Shown: positions 49,559 to 59,402, counted from the stretch's first letter. The stretch: 64,000 nt of DNA from an uncultured Luminiphilus sp. (GCA_905182485.1 CAJJBO010000015.1:16615-80614); one strand, 5' to 3'. Numbers and translations: made by a program. Notes: generated from the letters alone by a model not told the origin.

Positions 49559-49841
49559 TGGCCGAGCGACTTGCTTCGCCGCCGGCAACAGATTTTTCCG
49601 AAACAGTCGAGGGTTGAATCGAACCTGAGGGTTCGCATCCGTCGTCAAATCGATGCGCAAAACTGGTCGCACTCTCAGTCACCCTGTCCACGGCGGAGAG
49701 CACTCACCTTGCGCGAGCCAAAATGCCCCTCTGAGTCTCGATAGGTGTGCCACAGAGACGATCAGAGACTGGCAAGCCTCGCCCAAACGGAACTCACTGC
49801 CGACTTAAGTGAGCTTGTCTGGCGATCCGATCAGTCACTCT
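49559..49841. other. intergenic stretch, no gene recognised
   Basis: This 283-base gap separates the Ppx/GppA stop from the convergent amtB stop. Short open frames exist on both strands but none has a family motif, a start with a ribosome-binding site or collinearity with the missing Ppx C-terminal domain. A weak inverted repeat (CTCACT/AGTGAG, about 49791-49812) is the only structure noticed. Confidence 0.5.
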
Positions 49842-51161
49842 TCAGAGGTCATAACCACGCTCATCGTGCAGCACAATATCGAGACCCACTGTCTCTTCCT
49901 CCTGGTCGACGCGCAAAGAGACCAACCGATCAACCAATCGAAGCAGCAGCCAGCTCACGATCACGGTATAGAAAAAGGTGGCAACAATACCCGTCAGCTG
50001 GATACCTAACTGACCGACAATAGTGCTCACGCCGTCGGAGAACCCATTGCCACTGAACAGACCGAGTGAAGGTGAGCAAAAAATACCGGCCATGAACAAG
50101 CCAAGCGCGCCCCCCACCCCGTGTACCGGAAATACATCTAAGCTGTCGTCAATTTTGAGCCGATTCTTCAAAGCAATCGTCGCGAAATAACAGACGACAC
50201 CAGCAGTCAACCCAATCACAACGGCACCTGCCGGTCCCACAGAACCCGATGCGGGCGTGATAGTACCCAGCCCCGCCACCATTCCGGTCACAATCCCCAG
50301 CACTGACGGCTTGCCATGTCGGATCCACTCCATAGCCATCCAAGCTAACGCGCCACAGGCTGCCGACAAATGGGTTACCAACATCGCCATTGCCGCACTG
50401 CTGTCCGCCGCTACCGCCGAACCCGCGTTAAAACCGAACCAACCGACCCACAGCATGCCTGCGCCCGTCACCGTCATCGTCAGATTATGCGGAGGCATCG
50501 CCGTCTGACCAAAGCCCCGTCGTCCACCGAGAGACATCGCAGCAACCAACGCTGCCGCCCCCGCCGTAATGTGCACAACCGCACCGCCTGCAAAATCTTG
50601 CAGACCCATCGCACCTAACCATCCGCCGCCCCAAACCCAATGGCAGATAGGCGCATAGACCAGCAACAACCAGAGAGAGCTAAAAATCAGCATCGCCGAA
50701 AAGCGCATTCGCTCAGCGAAACCACCCACAATTAATGCGGGCGTGATCACAGCAAATGTCAGCTGGAACATGACGAACAGCGTTTCAGGAATAGAGCCGC
50801 TAACGCTATCTATCGTTACCTTGGCCAAAAACAAGTTCCCCAAGTCTCCGATCCAAGGGCCCTGCTCAACACCGGACGAGCCAAACGCTAAGGTATATCC
50901 GATCACAAACCATAAGACCGACATCAACGCGGTGAGCGCAAAACACTGCATTAAAACCGACAATGCATTTTTCACCCTAACCAGCCCCGCATAAAACAAC
51001 GACAGCCCTGGGAGCGTCATGAATAACACTAACGCTGTCGACGTCAGCATCCAAGCGGTGTCGGCGCCAGAGATGGTGTCCGCCATCGCGGGTGCACTCA
51101 TCAAAGCAGGCAACAGAAATGTTGTGAATCCCAATGAGGTTCTAATCGCTTTTACAAACAT
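49842..51161 (-). CDS. amtB: ammonium transporter AmtB
   Basis: AmtB is the trimeric ammonium channel of the inner membrane. A signal peptide (start MFVKAIRTSLGF, cleavage near PAMADT) precedes eleven hydrophobic helices. Diagnostic segments include GLSLFYAGLVR, GAAALVAAMSLGGRRGF, WVGWFGFNAGSA and VDDSLDVFPVHGVGGALG (channel His within HGVGG). The ATG at 51161 is used; the frame is open to 51221 but a signal peptide then starts 20 residues in. No glnK gene adjoins it. It is divergent from the alkaline phosphatase. Confidence 0.93.
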   Translation of the reverse strand: MFVKAIRTSLGFTTFLLPALMSAPAMADTISGADTAWMLTSTALVLFMTLPGLSLFYAGLVRVKNALSVLMQCFALTALMSVLWFVIGYTLAFGSSGVEQGPWIGDLGNLFLAKVTIDSVSGSIPETLFVMFQLTFAVITPALIVGGFAERMRFSAMLIFSSLWLLLVYAPICHWVWGGGWLGAMGLQDFAGGAVVHITAGAAALVAAMSLGGRRGFGQTAMPPHNLTMTVTGAGMLWVGWFGFNAGSAVAADSSAAMAMLVTHLSAACGALAWMAMEWIRHGKPSVLGIVTGMVAGLGTITPASGSVGPAGAVVIGLTAGVVCYFATIALKNRLKIDDSLDVFPVHGVGGALGLFMAGIFCSPSLGLFSGNGFSDGVSTIVGQLGIQLTGIVATFFYTVIVSWLLLRLVDRLVSLRVDQEEETVGLDIVLHDERGYDL

Positions 51162-51298
51162 GAGAGTCGTGACCTTGATAAAGAAAAATTGATTTTGCCA
51201 CACGCGAAGCGCTAAACCCAAACGACAAATGGTCTAGCGATTGTGATTCTGGTCACTCGGGATTACTCTCTGCGCTGATCCAGAAGGAAATGCCCACC

Positions 51299-52706
51299 AT
51301 GTCGCGAGTTGTTGCGCTACTGATCATCTTGCTTACTTTGTCATTGCACAGCGCTGCCGATGCCGGAATGCGCAACGTCATTTTGATTATTGGGGACGGC
51401 TTCGACGATCAGCATGTCACCATGGGTCGAAATTATCTCGCGGGCATGAGCGGCAAACTTAAGGTAGACGACCTGCCCTTCAGAGCATCAGTGCAGGTAG
51501 AAACGGTAACGCCGTCAGGCGCACCCAGTTATGTTGCTGACTCGGCCAATACAGCCACCTCGCTGGCTACAGGCGCGGTCACCAGCATGGGGCGTATCGC
51601 GACTGACATCAGCGACCGTGACGTCACGACGATCGGCGAACGCGCTATCGCAGCTGGCTTCAAGGTGGGACTTGTTACCACTTCCTCACTCACCGATGCC
51701 ACACCCGCGTCTTTTTTGACTCACGTATCGGCGCGCAGCTGTGAGGGCCCGGAAGAAGTGCTAGGCAGCACGTATTACGGCATCCCACAGCCAGCATGCC
51801 TCGCTGACGCCAGAGATAATGAGGGCCCAGGATCGATCATAGAGCAGCTTGTGAGCAGCGGCGCGTCGATCCGATCGCGTCGAGCGGTTCGATGAGCAGA
51901 CGACCATTGATAATGAAACCGTCGCTGCGATGGCTGCGCGATATCGTTTTCGAGTTGTCACAAATGTTGAAGAATTGGCGAGTGCCGGCTTGGAGCAACC
52001 GCTCATCGGCGTGTTTAGCGAGGAGACGCTAGCTGTTCGCTGGCAGGGTACGGACGGGCGGACTGCTGAAGCGACCGAGACTGGCTGGCTGCACTACTTA
52101 TCGGATTATCTTGGCGACACCAAAGAACCCGATGTGATGGATTGTGAGCCGAATCCAGAGTACGGCGATACCCCTTCTCTTGCCATGATGACCGAAACCG
52201 CTCTGGAGCACTTATCGACTGATAACGATCAGGGGTTCTTTCTGATGATCGAATCCGCTTCCATCGACAAGCAAAGCCACAAACGTGATCCCTGTGGCTC
52301 AATTGGCGAGATAGAACAGCTCGAGGAGGCGCTGCATCATGCTCAGACCTTCGCTCAGCAACATCCCGATACGCTGATCATTGTGACGGCCGATCACGCC
52401 CAAGCAGCTCAAATACTCCCCGAGCCCACTCTATACAGCGGCTACCCCATTCCTATTTATTCTCCGGGCCTGACGGCACGGATCAATACGCCTGAGGGGG
52501 GGGTCATGCGGATTAACTACGCCACAAATAATGGGTTTAGCGAAGAGCATACCGGGGCCAACGTCCCCTTGTTTGCCAATGACGTAGGGGCGCAACAGCT
52601 TCGACCCTTTCTGCGACAACGCGAAGTTCATGATGCAATGAGCGCGTTCCTAATGGGCGCCACCGAACCCCCCCTTGCTCAAAACACATCGCCAGAGTCA
52701 CGCTAA
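51299..52706 (+). CDS. alkaline phosphatase, one frameshift or small deletion
   Basis: A secreted phosphomonoesterase with metal-binding and nucleophile motifs of the PhoA type: VILIIGDGFDD at the mature N-terminus, the Ser nucleophile in YVADSANTATSLATG, FFLMIESASIDKQSH and IVTADHAQAA. A signal peptide ends near HSAADA. The ATG at 51299 has AAGGA 10 bases upstream. The frame breaks near 51870, where SSGASIR should lead to the GGG metal-proximal segment; about a dozen bases look lost before RFDEQTTIDNE. No PhoB box was recognised upstream. Confidence 0.87.
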
Positions 52707-52715
52707 GTAGCGCAC

Positions 52716-53642
52716 TCACATATTGATCCAAGAATTCAGTGCGGTCAGACGGAAGGTCACGCCGCTGTTTTCTAGAATGACACTATCGACCAGGATGTCC
52801 TTTATCACCACCGGTCCCGCCCGCTGGCCAACCTTCAATCGTTGACCATTGAGCTCGACGGCAGCGGAGCCACCGGTCTGGAATTCGTGTGCAGAATAGA
52901 TCAACGTCGGAATGTCGTCTTTTTGCTGCTGCGACAAGTTTTCAATCATCGTTGCTGCGTGTGGGACTAAGGACCTCTCACCCACTGCCCTAGCAGCCTC
53001 CGCTATAGCTTTCTCCAGATTGATGGGCGGTGCGATTGTGCCAAGAGCAGCGACCTCACTGGGCGCGTTACGCGTGTCAGGCAGCTGAGGGGCTTCAGGT
53101 TCACCCCCACCTGTTTCTGGCGCCCTATCTGGCGCCACAACTGATGCTCGGTCTGGCCCTTCGACGTCAGCAGATTCCGAATCGGACCACATTTGAGCGT
53201 TGAGTTCGGCCACTGCTCGAGCGGTCTCAGTTGGCTCGGCGTCGACGAGACGTGAGGGGGACGACGCCTCCGAAGGTGGCGCAGCCATTCCTCGCATCGA
53301 TGGATCCGTTACCAATAGTGACCCCGTTCGAGCGCTGAGCACTGGCTCTGTACTCGATCGATTCAACCGCTTAGGTTGATCGTCCGCGGCCGGCGAGCCC
53401 GGCTGATTCGAATCCATTGGCTCCAAGGGCGATGCTAACGCGCGCGGTGACGCCACATCATCAGGCGGCACACGCGAGAACCACGTCGCCACTCCGACAC
53501 CTAACAATGCACCCAATAACAGTGCCGCTACTACCGGCCGCAGCCGCGTGGCTCCGGCACTCTGATGCGCGTCAGCCGGCGCGTAGGGAATCGTCGAATC
53601 CGTCTGTTCTGACCGTTTTAAGGCGTCAAGAATCAGCGACAT
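52716..53642 (-). CDS. general secretion protein GspB
   Basis: GspB (ExeB) works with ExeA/GspA in assembling the type II secretion secretin or in peptidoglycan remodelling for it. The N-terminus MSLILDALKRSEQT and a membrane segment at about residues 31-52 (PVVAALLLGALLGVGVATWF) match. The C-terminal GspB domain is diagnostic: IYSAHEFQTGGSAAVELNGQ ... LVDSVILENSGVTFRL. A long Pro/Ser/Glu-rich linker separates them. It overlaps exeA by ten bases; no other type II secretion genes are in the window. Confidence 0.85.
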   Translation of the reverse strand: MSLILDALKRSEQTDSTIPYAPADAHQSAGATRLRPVVAALLLGALLGVGVATWFSRVPPDDVASPRALASPLEPMDSNQPGSPAADDQPKRLNRSSTEPVLSARTGSLLVTDPSMRGMAAPPSEASSPSRLVDAEPTETARAVAELNAQMWSDSESADVEGPDRASVVAPDRAPETGGGEPEAPQLPDTRNAPSEVAALGTIAPPINLEKAIAEAARAVGERSLVPHAATMIENLSQQQKDDIPTLIYSAHEFQTGGSAAVELNGQRLKVGQRAGPVVIKDILVDSVILENSGVTFRLTALNSWINM

Positions 53643-55291
53643 GACTCAACCCCAAAGCGCTCAATGGCACTGCGCAGTGCCCTATTAGGGGTTAAGCCGT
53701 CCCCCAGCTTGTCGTTTAATGCTTGCAGCGTTCTCACACCGATCACGCCATCGACCCTGAGCCCCACCGCAGCCTGAAATACTTTCACGCGTGCTTCTAG
53801 CGCCTCTGTAAAAAGGGTCAGTGGTGGCGCAGGCAAGTTATCCAGGCGCGCAAATTCGCCAACAACGTGAGCTACCACCGCGCCTCGATCACCGATACGC
53901 ACCGGCCCAGTCCAACCCGGAGGGCTCTCCCAAAAATACCGAAAGCGCCCCTGCCAGCGATCAGCCACCGTTGTCAAAGGGACTTCGCAAACCACTGCGC
54001 CGGTAAACACGGTAGCCACCTCTTCCCTTACCGCCAAAAGGACCGTCGCCGCTGCAAAGCGGTTCCGACGTTGCAAATCAAGTACCACTGGCCGATTCAG
54101 TTCCAACACCGCATCCCAGGTATTGCTATCGGCAGACTCACAACGCAACCCAGCCGAGCCGGGCGCATCGCATACGTCGCTGGGCAACGGCGTATCACGC
54201 CACAGTGACCACAACGCGGACTCCGCAACTCGGTGGCTCACCAACCAATCTGCGATTACCGCTACCGGCCCCACCGACGCGTTCGCAGACCCCATGGTGT
54301 CCGTTACCGAGCGCTCGGCTGAACTACCCCTTTCGCTGACCGCAAGGCGCTCAGTCATTAAGACGTTATAGGCCAGCAAACCCGCCAGAACCGAACTCAG
54401 AACACCGAAGGCCAACGTCACTCGCCGAGCATCCCCGGTGCGGGTCGTCCCTACCTGTTTCACTGTTCGCGCTGCGCCCTCACCGAAGACCTCCTGCGCC
54501 GCCTGACGGACAATCGCCGCCGACACTACCGGTTCGTTACGTCCGTATGCCCCCATCATCGCTCGATCACACAATAGATTGATCAAGCGGGGAATGCCGC
54601 CGGTTAATTTAAACACCCGTCTCAAGGCAGACGGCGTAAAAAGGGAGCGGCCACCCGTTAAACCAGAGACTGAGAGTCGGTGACGAACGTAGTTCTGCGT
54701 CTCGTGCGCATCCAATGCCGTCAACTGATAGCGCGCTGTGATCCTCTGGTTTAGCTGCCGAAGCTCGGGGCGCCCCAGCATCGACTCCAGCTCTGGCTGT
54801 CCGGTCAAAATAATTTGCAATAGTTTTTTTTCGTCTGTTTCAAGGTTGGTCAGCAACCGGATCTGTTCCAGAACGTCAAAATCAAGATGCTGGGCCTCAT
54901 CGATCATCAATACGGTCTGACGACCCTTGATATGATTGGCAAGCAAAAACTGATGCAGCGCGTCGGTCAGCGTCTTCAGGCTTTGCGTGTCAGACGGGTA
55001 GCGAATTTCGAACTCATCACAAACGCTCGCTAACAGCTCAGTGGCACTCAAGGCTGGGTTAAGCACAATGGCGATATCCGTGTCGGTGGGCAACTGCTCC
55101 AACAAACAACGATTTAAAGTGGTCTTTCCTGTCCCAACCTCACCGGTCAACAGGACGAATCCACCGCCACTCCCCACACCGTATAAAAGATGAGCCAACG
55201 CCTCGCGATGACGATCACTCATGAACAAGTAACGCGGATTAACAGCGATTGAGAACGGTTGCTCAGTCAGTCCGAAGAAAGGGTGATACAT
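53633..55291 (-). CDS. ExeA/GspA family AAA ATPase
   Basis: An AAA+ ATPase (residues 1-270) with Walker A LTGEVGTGKTTLNR and Walker B VLMIDEAQHLD, a TGQPELESML sensor region, then a transmembrane segment (about residues 292-310) and a periplasmic part. The C-terminal ~70 residues look like a peptidoglycan-binding domain (VFQAAVGLRVDGVIGVRTLQAL). This is the ExeA layout used in type II secretion. The start MYHPFFGLTEQPFSIAVNP is family-typical. It is divergent from the nitronate monooxygenase gene. Confidence 0.88.
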   Translation of the reverse strand: MYHPFFGLTEQPFSIAVNPRYLFMSDRHREALAHLLYGVGSGGGFVLLTGEVGTGKTTLNRCLLEQLPTDTDIAIVLNPALSATELLASVCDEFEIRYPSDTQSLKTLTDALHQFLLANHIKGRQTVLMIDEAQHLDFDVLEQIRLLTNLETDEKKLLQIILTGQPELESMLGRPELRQLNQRITARYQLTALDAHETQNYVRHRLSVSGLTGGRSLFTPSALRRVFKLTGGIPRLINLLCDRAMMGAYGRNEPVVSAAIVRQAAQEVFGEGAARTVKQVGTTRTGDARRVTLAFGVLSSVLAGLLAYNVLMTERLAVSERGSSAERSVTDTMGSANASVGPVAVIADWLVSHRVAESALWSLWRDTPLPSDVCDAPGSAGLRCESADSNTWDAVLELNRPVVLDLQRRNRFAAATVLLAVREEVATVFTGAVVCEVPLTTVADRWQGRFRYFWESPPGWTGPVRIGDRGAVVAHVVGEFARLDNLPAPPLTLFTEALEARVKVFQAAVGLRVDGVIGVRTLQALNDKLGDGLTPNRALRSAIERFGVESCR

Positions 55292-55514
55292 ATGAGGCGG
55301 TTCGCTCCACTAGCGCACAGAGTTGCAACGACACATATTGACAATTACAGTGCCATTTGTTTTTTTCAGGCTAACACCTGCCTGCCACTTCAACGTGCCG
55401 ACCCGAGCGTCTATCGACGGAGGCGTCGTGGTATGGCAACTAGGCAGCTGGCGACACACTCAACTTGGCGTGATACTAGCAACGCCACACGATTCACAAC
55501 AGGAGATAGTTTAC

Positions 55515-56470
55515 ATGTCATTACCACCCTCGCTGCAGAACGCCCTTCGGCTCCCCGTCGTCGGCTCACCACTTTTCATCATCTCTAATCCTGATCTTGT
55601 CATCGCTCAGTGTAAAGCGGGAATCATAGGCTCCTTTCCCGCGCTGAATGCCAGACCAGAACCCGTTTTAGAGGAGTGGCTGGAGCGCATTACTTCAGAG
55701 CTAGCGGCCTATGATGCGGCGAATCCTGACGCGCCTTCGGCGCCCTTTGCAGTCAACCAGATCGTGCATGGCTCCAATGCACGACTCAAACATGACATGG
55801 ATATGTGTGTGAAGTATGAAGTCCCCATTGTCATCACATCGCTGGGCGCCAAGGAGTGGGTCAACGAGATGGTGCATAGTTATGGCGGCATCGTTCTGCA
55901 CCATTGTCTCATTTTGAATGTGCTAAAAAAGCGATTGAAAAAGGATATGGGGTCAACGCCACTGGAGCAGGAGGTCATGCGGGTACCGTTTCTCCGATGG
56001 CGCTGATTCAGGAAATCCGTGAGTGGTTTGATGGCCCGCTGCTCCTGTCAGGCGCCATTGCAACGGGCGATGCCGTGCTTGCGGCTCAAGCGATGGGAGC
56101 AGATTTGGCCTATATCGGTTCAGCCTTTATTGCAACCGAGGAAGCCAATGCAGAGCAAGGCTATAAGCAAGCGATAGTTGACTATGGCGCAGATGATATC
56201 GTCTATAGCAGCCTGTTCACTGGAGTCCACGGCAATTATCTCAGGCCCTCCATTGAAGCCGCCGGCCTTGACCCCAACGCCCTGCCCGAAAGCGACCCGA
56301 GTCAGATGGACTTTGGCTCCGGTGGTGACTCTGACGCCAAGGCGTGGAAAAATATCTGGGGCTGTGGCCAAGGCATTGGTGCGGTAAAAAAATTGGGTAG
56401 CACGGCTGACTACGTGGCCAAATTAACCACCGAATATGTCGACGCCAAAGCCCGGATTAATAGCCTATGA
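55515..56470 (+). CDS. nitronate monooxygenase family protein, one frameshift
   Basis: An FMN-dependent TIM-barrel oxidoreductase of the 2-nitropropane dioxygenase group. The N-terminus RLPVVGSPLFIIS and the glycine-rich ATGAGGHAGTVSPMALI, LLLSGAIATGDAVLAAQAMGADLAYIGSAFIAT identify the family. The start at 55515 has AGGAGA upstream. The frame breaks near 55905: HSYGGIVLH is followed in the next frame by SHFECAKKAIEKG, consistent with one missing base. The stop overlaps the next gene by four bases, so the two are coupled. Confidence 0.87.
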
Positions 56471-57657
56471 CAGACGACACAAAAATCCCCCGAAGTAGCG
56501 AAGACGACTACAGCGCTGATATCGTTGAGCAGCGGCAGCGCTTCATCGAAGCACAGACGGGCACCACACTGGAACACACCAAGCAGTTCTCTTTTGACCC
56601 CCATGAGATGGATGGCAATATCGAAAATTTTTGGGGCGTGGCACAAATTCCCATCGGTGTTGCGGGACCGCTGCTGGTCAATGGAGAGCACGCTCAGGGC
56701 GAGTTTTACGTCCCGATGGCAACCGTCGAAGGCACTATGCTGGCATCGTATAACCGTGGCATGAAGGTCATCAAAGAGGCCGGTGGCGTCCTGACTACTG
56801 TCTCGCAAGAATCCATGCAGCGATCCCCCGTTTTTATCTTCAAGGACTCGCGCCAAGCAAGAGACTTTCAAATTTGGCTCAAAGATAATTTTGAGAACAT
56901 CAAAGCACGTGCCGAGACCTCCACCTCGGTCGGCAAGCTACACGAGATTGAGAGTTATCATGCACACAGCATGATTTTCACTCGGTTTGACTATTCCACC
57001 GGAGACGCTGCCGGACAAAACATGGTCAGCAGAGCCACCTTCATTGCCTGTGAGTGGATCAATCAGCAGCGTCCCGAAATGTTGCACTACATGCTGTCGG
57101 GTAACTTTGACACGGAAAAGAAAACCTCCTCCGTGAATTTGTTAAAAACTCGCGGCAGACGTGTCACCGCAGAGATTACGATCCCACGTGACATTCTCAT
57201 GAAGCACTTACGGGTCGCTCCCGAGCAAATTGCTTACGGGCAACAGATTTCGACACTGTCAGCGATTCTGACCAATTCATCGAACAATGCGAATCATCCC
57301 GCCAATGCGCTGGCGGCGCTTTACCTGGCGACGGGTCAAGATGTCGCGAACATCGGCGAGTCAAATCAGTGCACCACCTTTCAACGAGCCACCAGCAAGG
57401 GCGACTTTTATTTTTCCATCACATTGCCCGCCATTATCATGGCCACCTACGGCGGCGGCACGTCTTTGCCGACCCAGCGCGAGTGCCTCAGAATGCTCGG
57501 CTGCGAAGGTCAGGGTAAGGCGCTTAAGCTCTGCGAAATTGCAGCCGCACTGGTCGTAGCGGGAGAGCTCTCCCTGTCTGCTGCCGCGCGCGTTGACAAA
57601 ACCACGCGCGTCAACGAGTGGGTCGATGCTCATGAGCGCCTCGGCCGAAATCGCTAA
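56467..57657 (+). CDS. HMG-CoA reductase family protein
   Basis: Homologous to 3-hydroxy-3-methylglutaryl-CoA reductase. Conserved elements line up: ENFWGVAQIPIGVAGPL, catalytic Glu in MATVEGTMLAS, GDAAGQNMVS, catalytic Lys in TEKKTSSVN, Asp in ATGQDVANIGE and the MAGELSL-like VAGELSLSAA. A His in the extreme C-terminus (DAHERLGRN) could be the catalytic His; its surroundings diverge from the usual GH.VKSHM. The fold resembles class I enzymes. No other mevalonate gene is in the window and most Gammaproteobacteria use the MEP route, so the true substrate is open. The start overlaps the nitronate monooxygenase stop. Confidence 0.82.
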   Translation: MTDDTKIPRSSEDDYSADIVEQRQRFIEAQTGTTLEHTKQFSFDPHEMDGNIENFWGVAQIPIGVAGPLLVNGEHAQGEFYVPMATVEGTMLASYNRGMKVIKEAGGVLTTVSQESMQRSPVFIFKDSRQARDFQIWLKDNFENIKARAETSTSVGKLHEIESYHAHSMIFTRFDYSTGDAAGQNMVSRATFIACEWINQQRPEMLHYMLSGNFDTEKKTSSVNLLKTRGRRVTAEITIPRDILMKHLRVAPEQIAYGQQISTLSAILTNSSNNANHPANALAALYLATGQDVANIGESNQCTTFQRATSKGDFYFSITLPAIIMATYGGGTSLPTQRECLRMLGCEGQGKALKLCEIAAALVVAGELSLSAAARVDKTTRVNEWVDAHERLGRNR

Positions 57658-57673
57658 ATTAGAGGAGCCAGTT

Positions 57674-58219
57674 ATGTCTCACGTGTTGCGTCGCACCCTG
57701 TTAAGCAAAATGGGTCACTTCATCTTTCTCATGATGGCGGCGGGCGGCGTCGCGGCCGATCGCGATTCTCATATCTCGCTAGCAGAACCGCTGCCACAAC
57801 CAGATTGGGAGTTGCCGCTGATCGCAAATGGTAGCGGCACCGTCTCTGATACTGACCTGCGTGGACGCGTGACCTATCTCGACTTTTGGGCCAGCTGGTG
57901 CGGCCCCCCTCGCTTGTCTTTGCCAGCGCTGAACCGGCTTCGGGACACGTTTTCGTCTGAAGCTTTTAACGTGGTGGCAATCAGCGTGGATTATGTCGAG
58001 GAAGACGCATTGGACTTCTTGGCACGCTACCCCGTGGCGTATCCGATTGCGATCGACACCACGGGAGACTCGGGGCGTGCTTTCGCGGTAGCCGGCATGC
58101 CCTCGGGTTACCTTATCGATAAAAAAGGCATGATTCGTGAAATTCATGTCGGCTTCAGAAAGGGTGACGAGGTGATCCTCCAAGAGCGCATCGCTGCTCT
58201 TCTCGCGGAATCCGACTGA
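57674..58219 (+). CDS. thioredoxin-like (TlpA/ResA type) exported protein
   Basis: An exported thioredoxin-fold protein. The ATG at 57674 follows GAGGAG and gives a signal peptide ending near GGVAAD. The redox site reads FWASWCGPPRL: the second Cys of the expected WCGPC is Pro here, so as written it would have one active-site Cys. The rest fits TlpA/ResA (VVAISVDYVEEDALDFL, the cis-Pro loop AGMPSGYLID). A local error is possible in this error-prone assembly. It starts 16 bases after the HMG-CoA reductase homologue. Confidence 0.82.
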   Translation: MSHVLRRTLLSKMGHFIFLMMAAGGVAADRDSHISLAEPLPQPDWELPLIANGSGTVSDTDLRGRVTYLDFWASWCGPPRLSLPALNRLRDTFSSEAFNVVAISVDYVEEDALDFLARYPVAYPIAIDTTGDSGRAFAVAGMPSGYLIDKKGMIREIHVGFRKGDEVILQERIAALLAESD

Positions 58220-58285
58220 TCCCCTGCACCCCTGACGAGAGGGGGATCATGGCATCCAATTGAGCTAGACCCTCGTACAGTCACC

Positions 58286-58639
58286 ATGGAAAATCCTGAC
58301 GTACTCTATTTTGATGGCTCTTGCCCGCTCTGCCAGCGGGAGATGGCGCATCTGGCGAAAATGAAAACAGACCAATTGGTTTTGCAGGACATTCATGCCC
58401 TCGAGACCGGGGGCGACGTGCCGCCTAAAGAAGCACTGCTCAAATCCCTCCATCTTCGGCGAGGGAACAAGTGGGTTGTGGGTATCGATGCCAATATTGC
58501 GGCCTGGCAATACACGCGCATTGGCATTCTGTGGCGATGGCTACGTTGGCCTCTGATCAAACCGATCGCCTCTTGGTGTTACACCATCTGGGCAGCTAAA
58601 CGCTACGAAAAGCGCTACGACACTGCCGATAATCGTTAG
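58286..58639 (+). CDS. DCC family thiol-disulfide oxidoreductase (DUF393)
   Basis: A 117-aa protein with the family signature FDGSCPLCQREM near residues 8-19; CxxC is embedded in a DxxCxxC context, hence the family name. Family members have a thioredoxin-like fold and are thought to act on disulfides, with no firm substrate. It follows the TlpA-like gene by 66 bases that contain a small GC-rich inverted repeat, so it may be transcribed separately. Confidence 0.82.
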   Translation: MENPDVLYFDGSCPLCQREMAHLAKMKTDQLVLQDIHALETGGDVPPKEALLKSLHLRRGNKWVVGIDANIAAWQYTRIGILWRWLRWPLIKPIASWCYTIWAAKRYEKRYDTADNR

Positions 58640-58644
58640 GCGCT

Positions 58645-59294
58645 ATGGACTCTCCTCTTTTGCAGCTCAACGCTGAAGCGCTGTCAGAAATGTCTAACGA
58701 GTTGGCGCGCGCGGTTAATCAATAGTCTGCCGGGTTATAAGAGCGGTATGTTGGTCGGAACCTATGAGAGTGGGTCCGCTAATCTAGCGATTATCAGCTC
58801 TCACTTTCATCTGGGTTCCAACCCAGCCTTACTCGGCATGATCCTCAGGCCCGATACTGGCAAAGGGGAGCGGCACACGCTACACAATGTGCTTAAAAAC
58901 CGAGTGCTGGACGCTCAATGGCTTCCGGCTCGATTCGGCTGCTCAGGCACATCAGACTTCCGCACCTTATGCCAAAAACGTATCGGAGTTCAGTGCCTGT
59001 GGTTTTGATGCCGAATGGCGGATAGGAACCGATGCACCCTATGTCAAATCATCGCCTCTGCAGGTCGGCTGCCGGCTCCGTGAGCACCAAGCGCTGAATA
59101 TCAATGGCACTCATTTACTGATCGGTGAAGTCACTGCGTTGTATTGTGCAGCAGATGCGCAGCGCGATGACGGCAGCCTCGATCTCGCCAAGCTGGACTT
59201 GGCCACCGTCTCTGGGTTGGATACCTACTCGGAACCCGGCAAATCGCGTCGCTTTGACCTAGCTCGCGTAGATACCCCCCTGCGGGAGCAATGA
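58645..59294 (+). CDS. flavin reductase family protein, two frameshifts
   Basis: A split-barrel flavoprotein of the flavin-reductase-like domain. The start MDSPLLQLNAEAL leads in a shifted frame to LINSLPGYKSGMLVGT, then NLAIISSHFHLGSNPALLGMILRPD. A second shift near 58890 (one extra A) leads to AHQTSAPYAKNVSEFSACGF, INGTHLLIGEVTALY and SGLDTYSEPGKSRRFDLAR. The two shifts are single-base events and the product is otherwise a normal ~215 aa. It starts five bases after the DCC gene. Confidence 0.82.
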
Positions 59295-59402
59295 CTCGCA
59301 CCAAAGCCGTCATTAGCGGCTGGTTTAGTGATTTCCCTAATCCGAGTATCCTATCAGCTGACCTAGTTTGTCTCGTACCCCAGCAGCAAGGAAGTTAAAA
59401 CC

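Noticed and set aside
49482..49703. Minus-strand ORF of 73 codons downstream of the amtB stop
   Set aside because: It overlaps the 3' end of the Ppx/GppA gene, has no family motif or ribosome-binding site, and its composition resembles a shadow frame.
51162..51289. Sigma-54/NtrC promoter upstream of amtB
   Set aside because: A TGGCA sequence is present, but the paired GC element at the correct spacing is not (TT instead).
58208..58260. Terminator between the thioredoxin-like and DCC genes
   Set aside because: CCCCT/AGGGG and GATCCCC/GGGGATC pairings compete and no T tract follows, so termination cannot be claimed.
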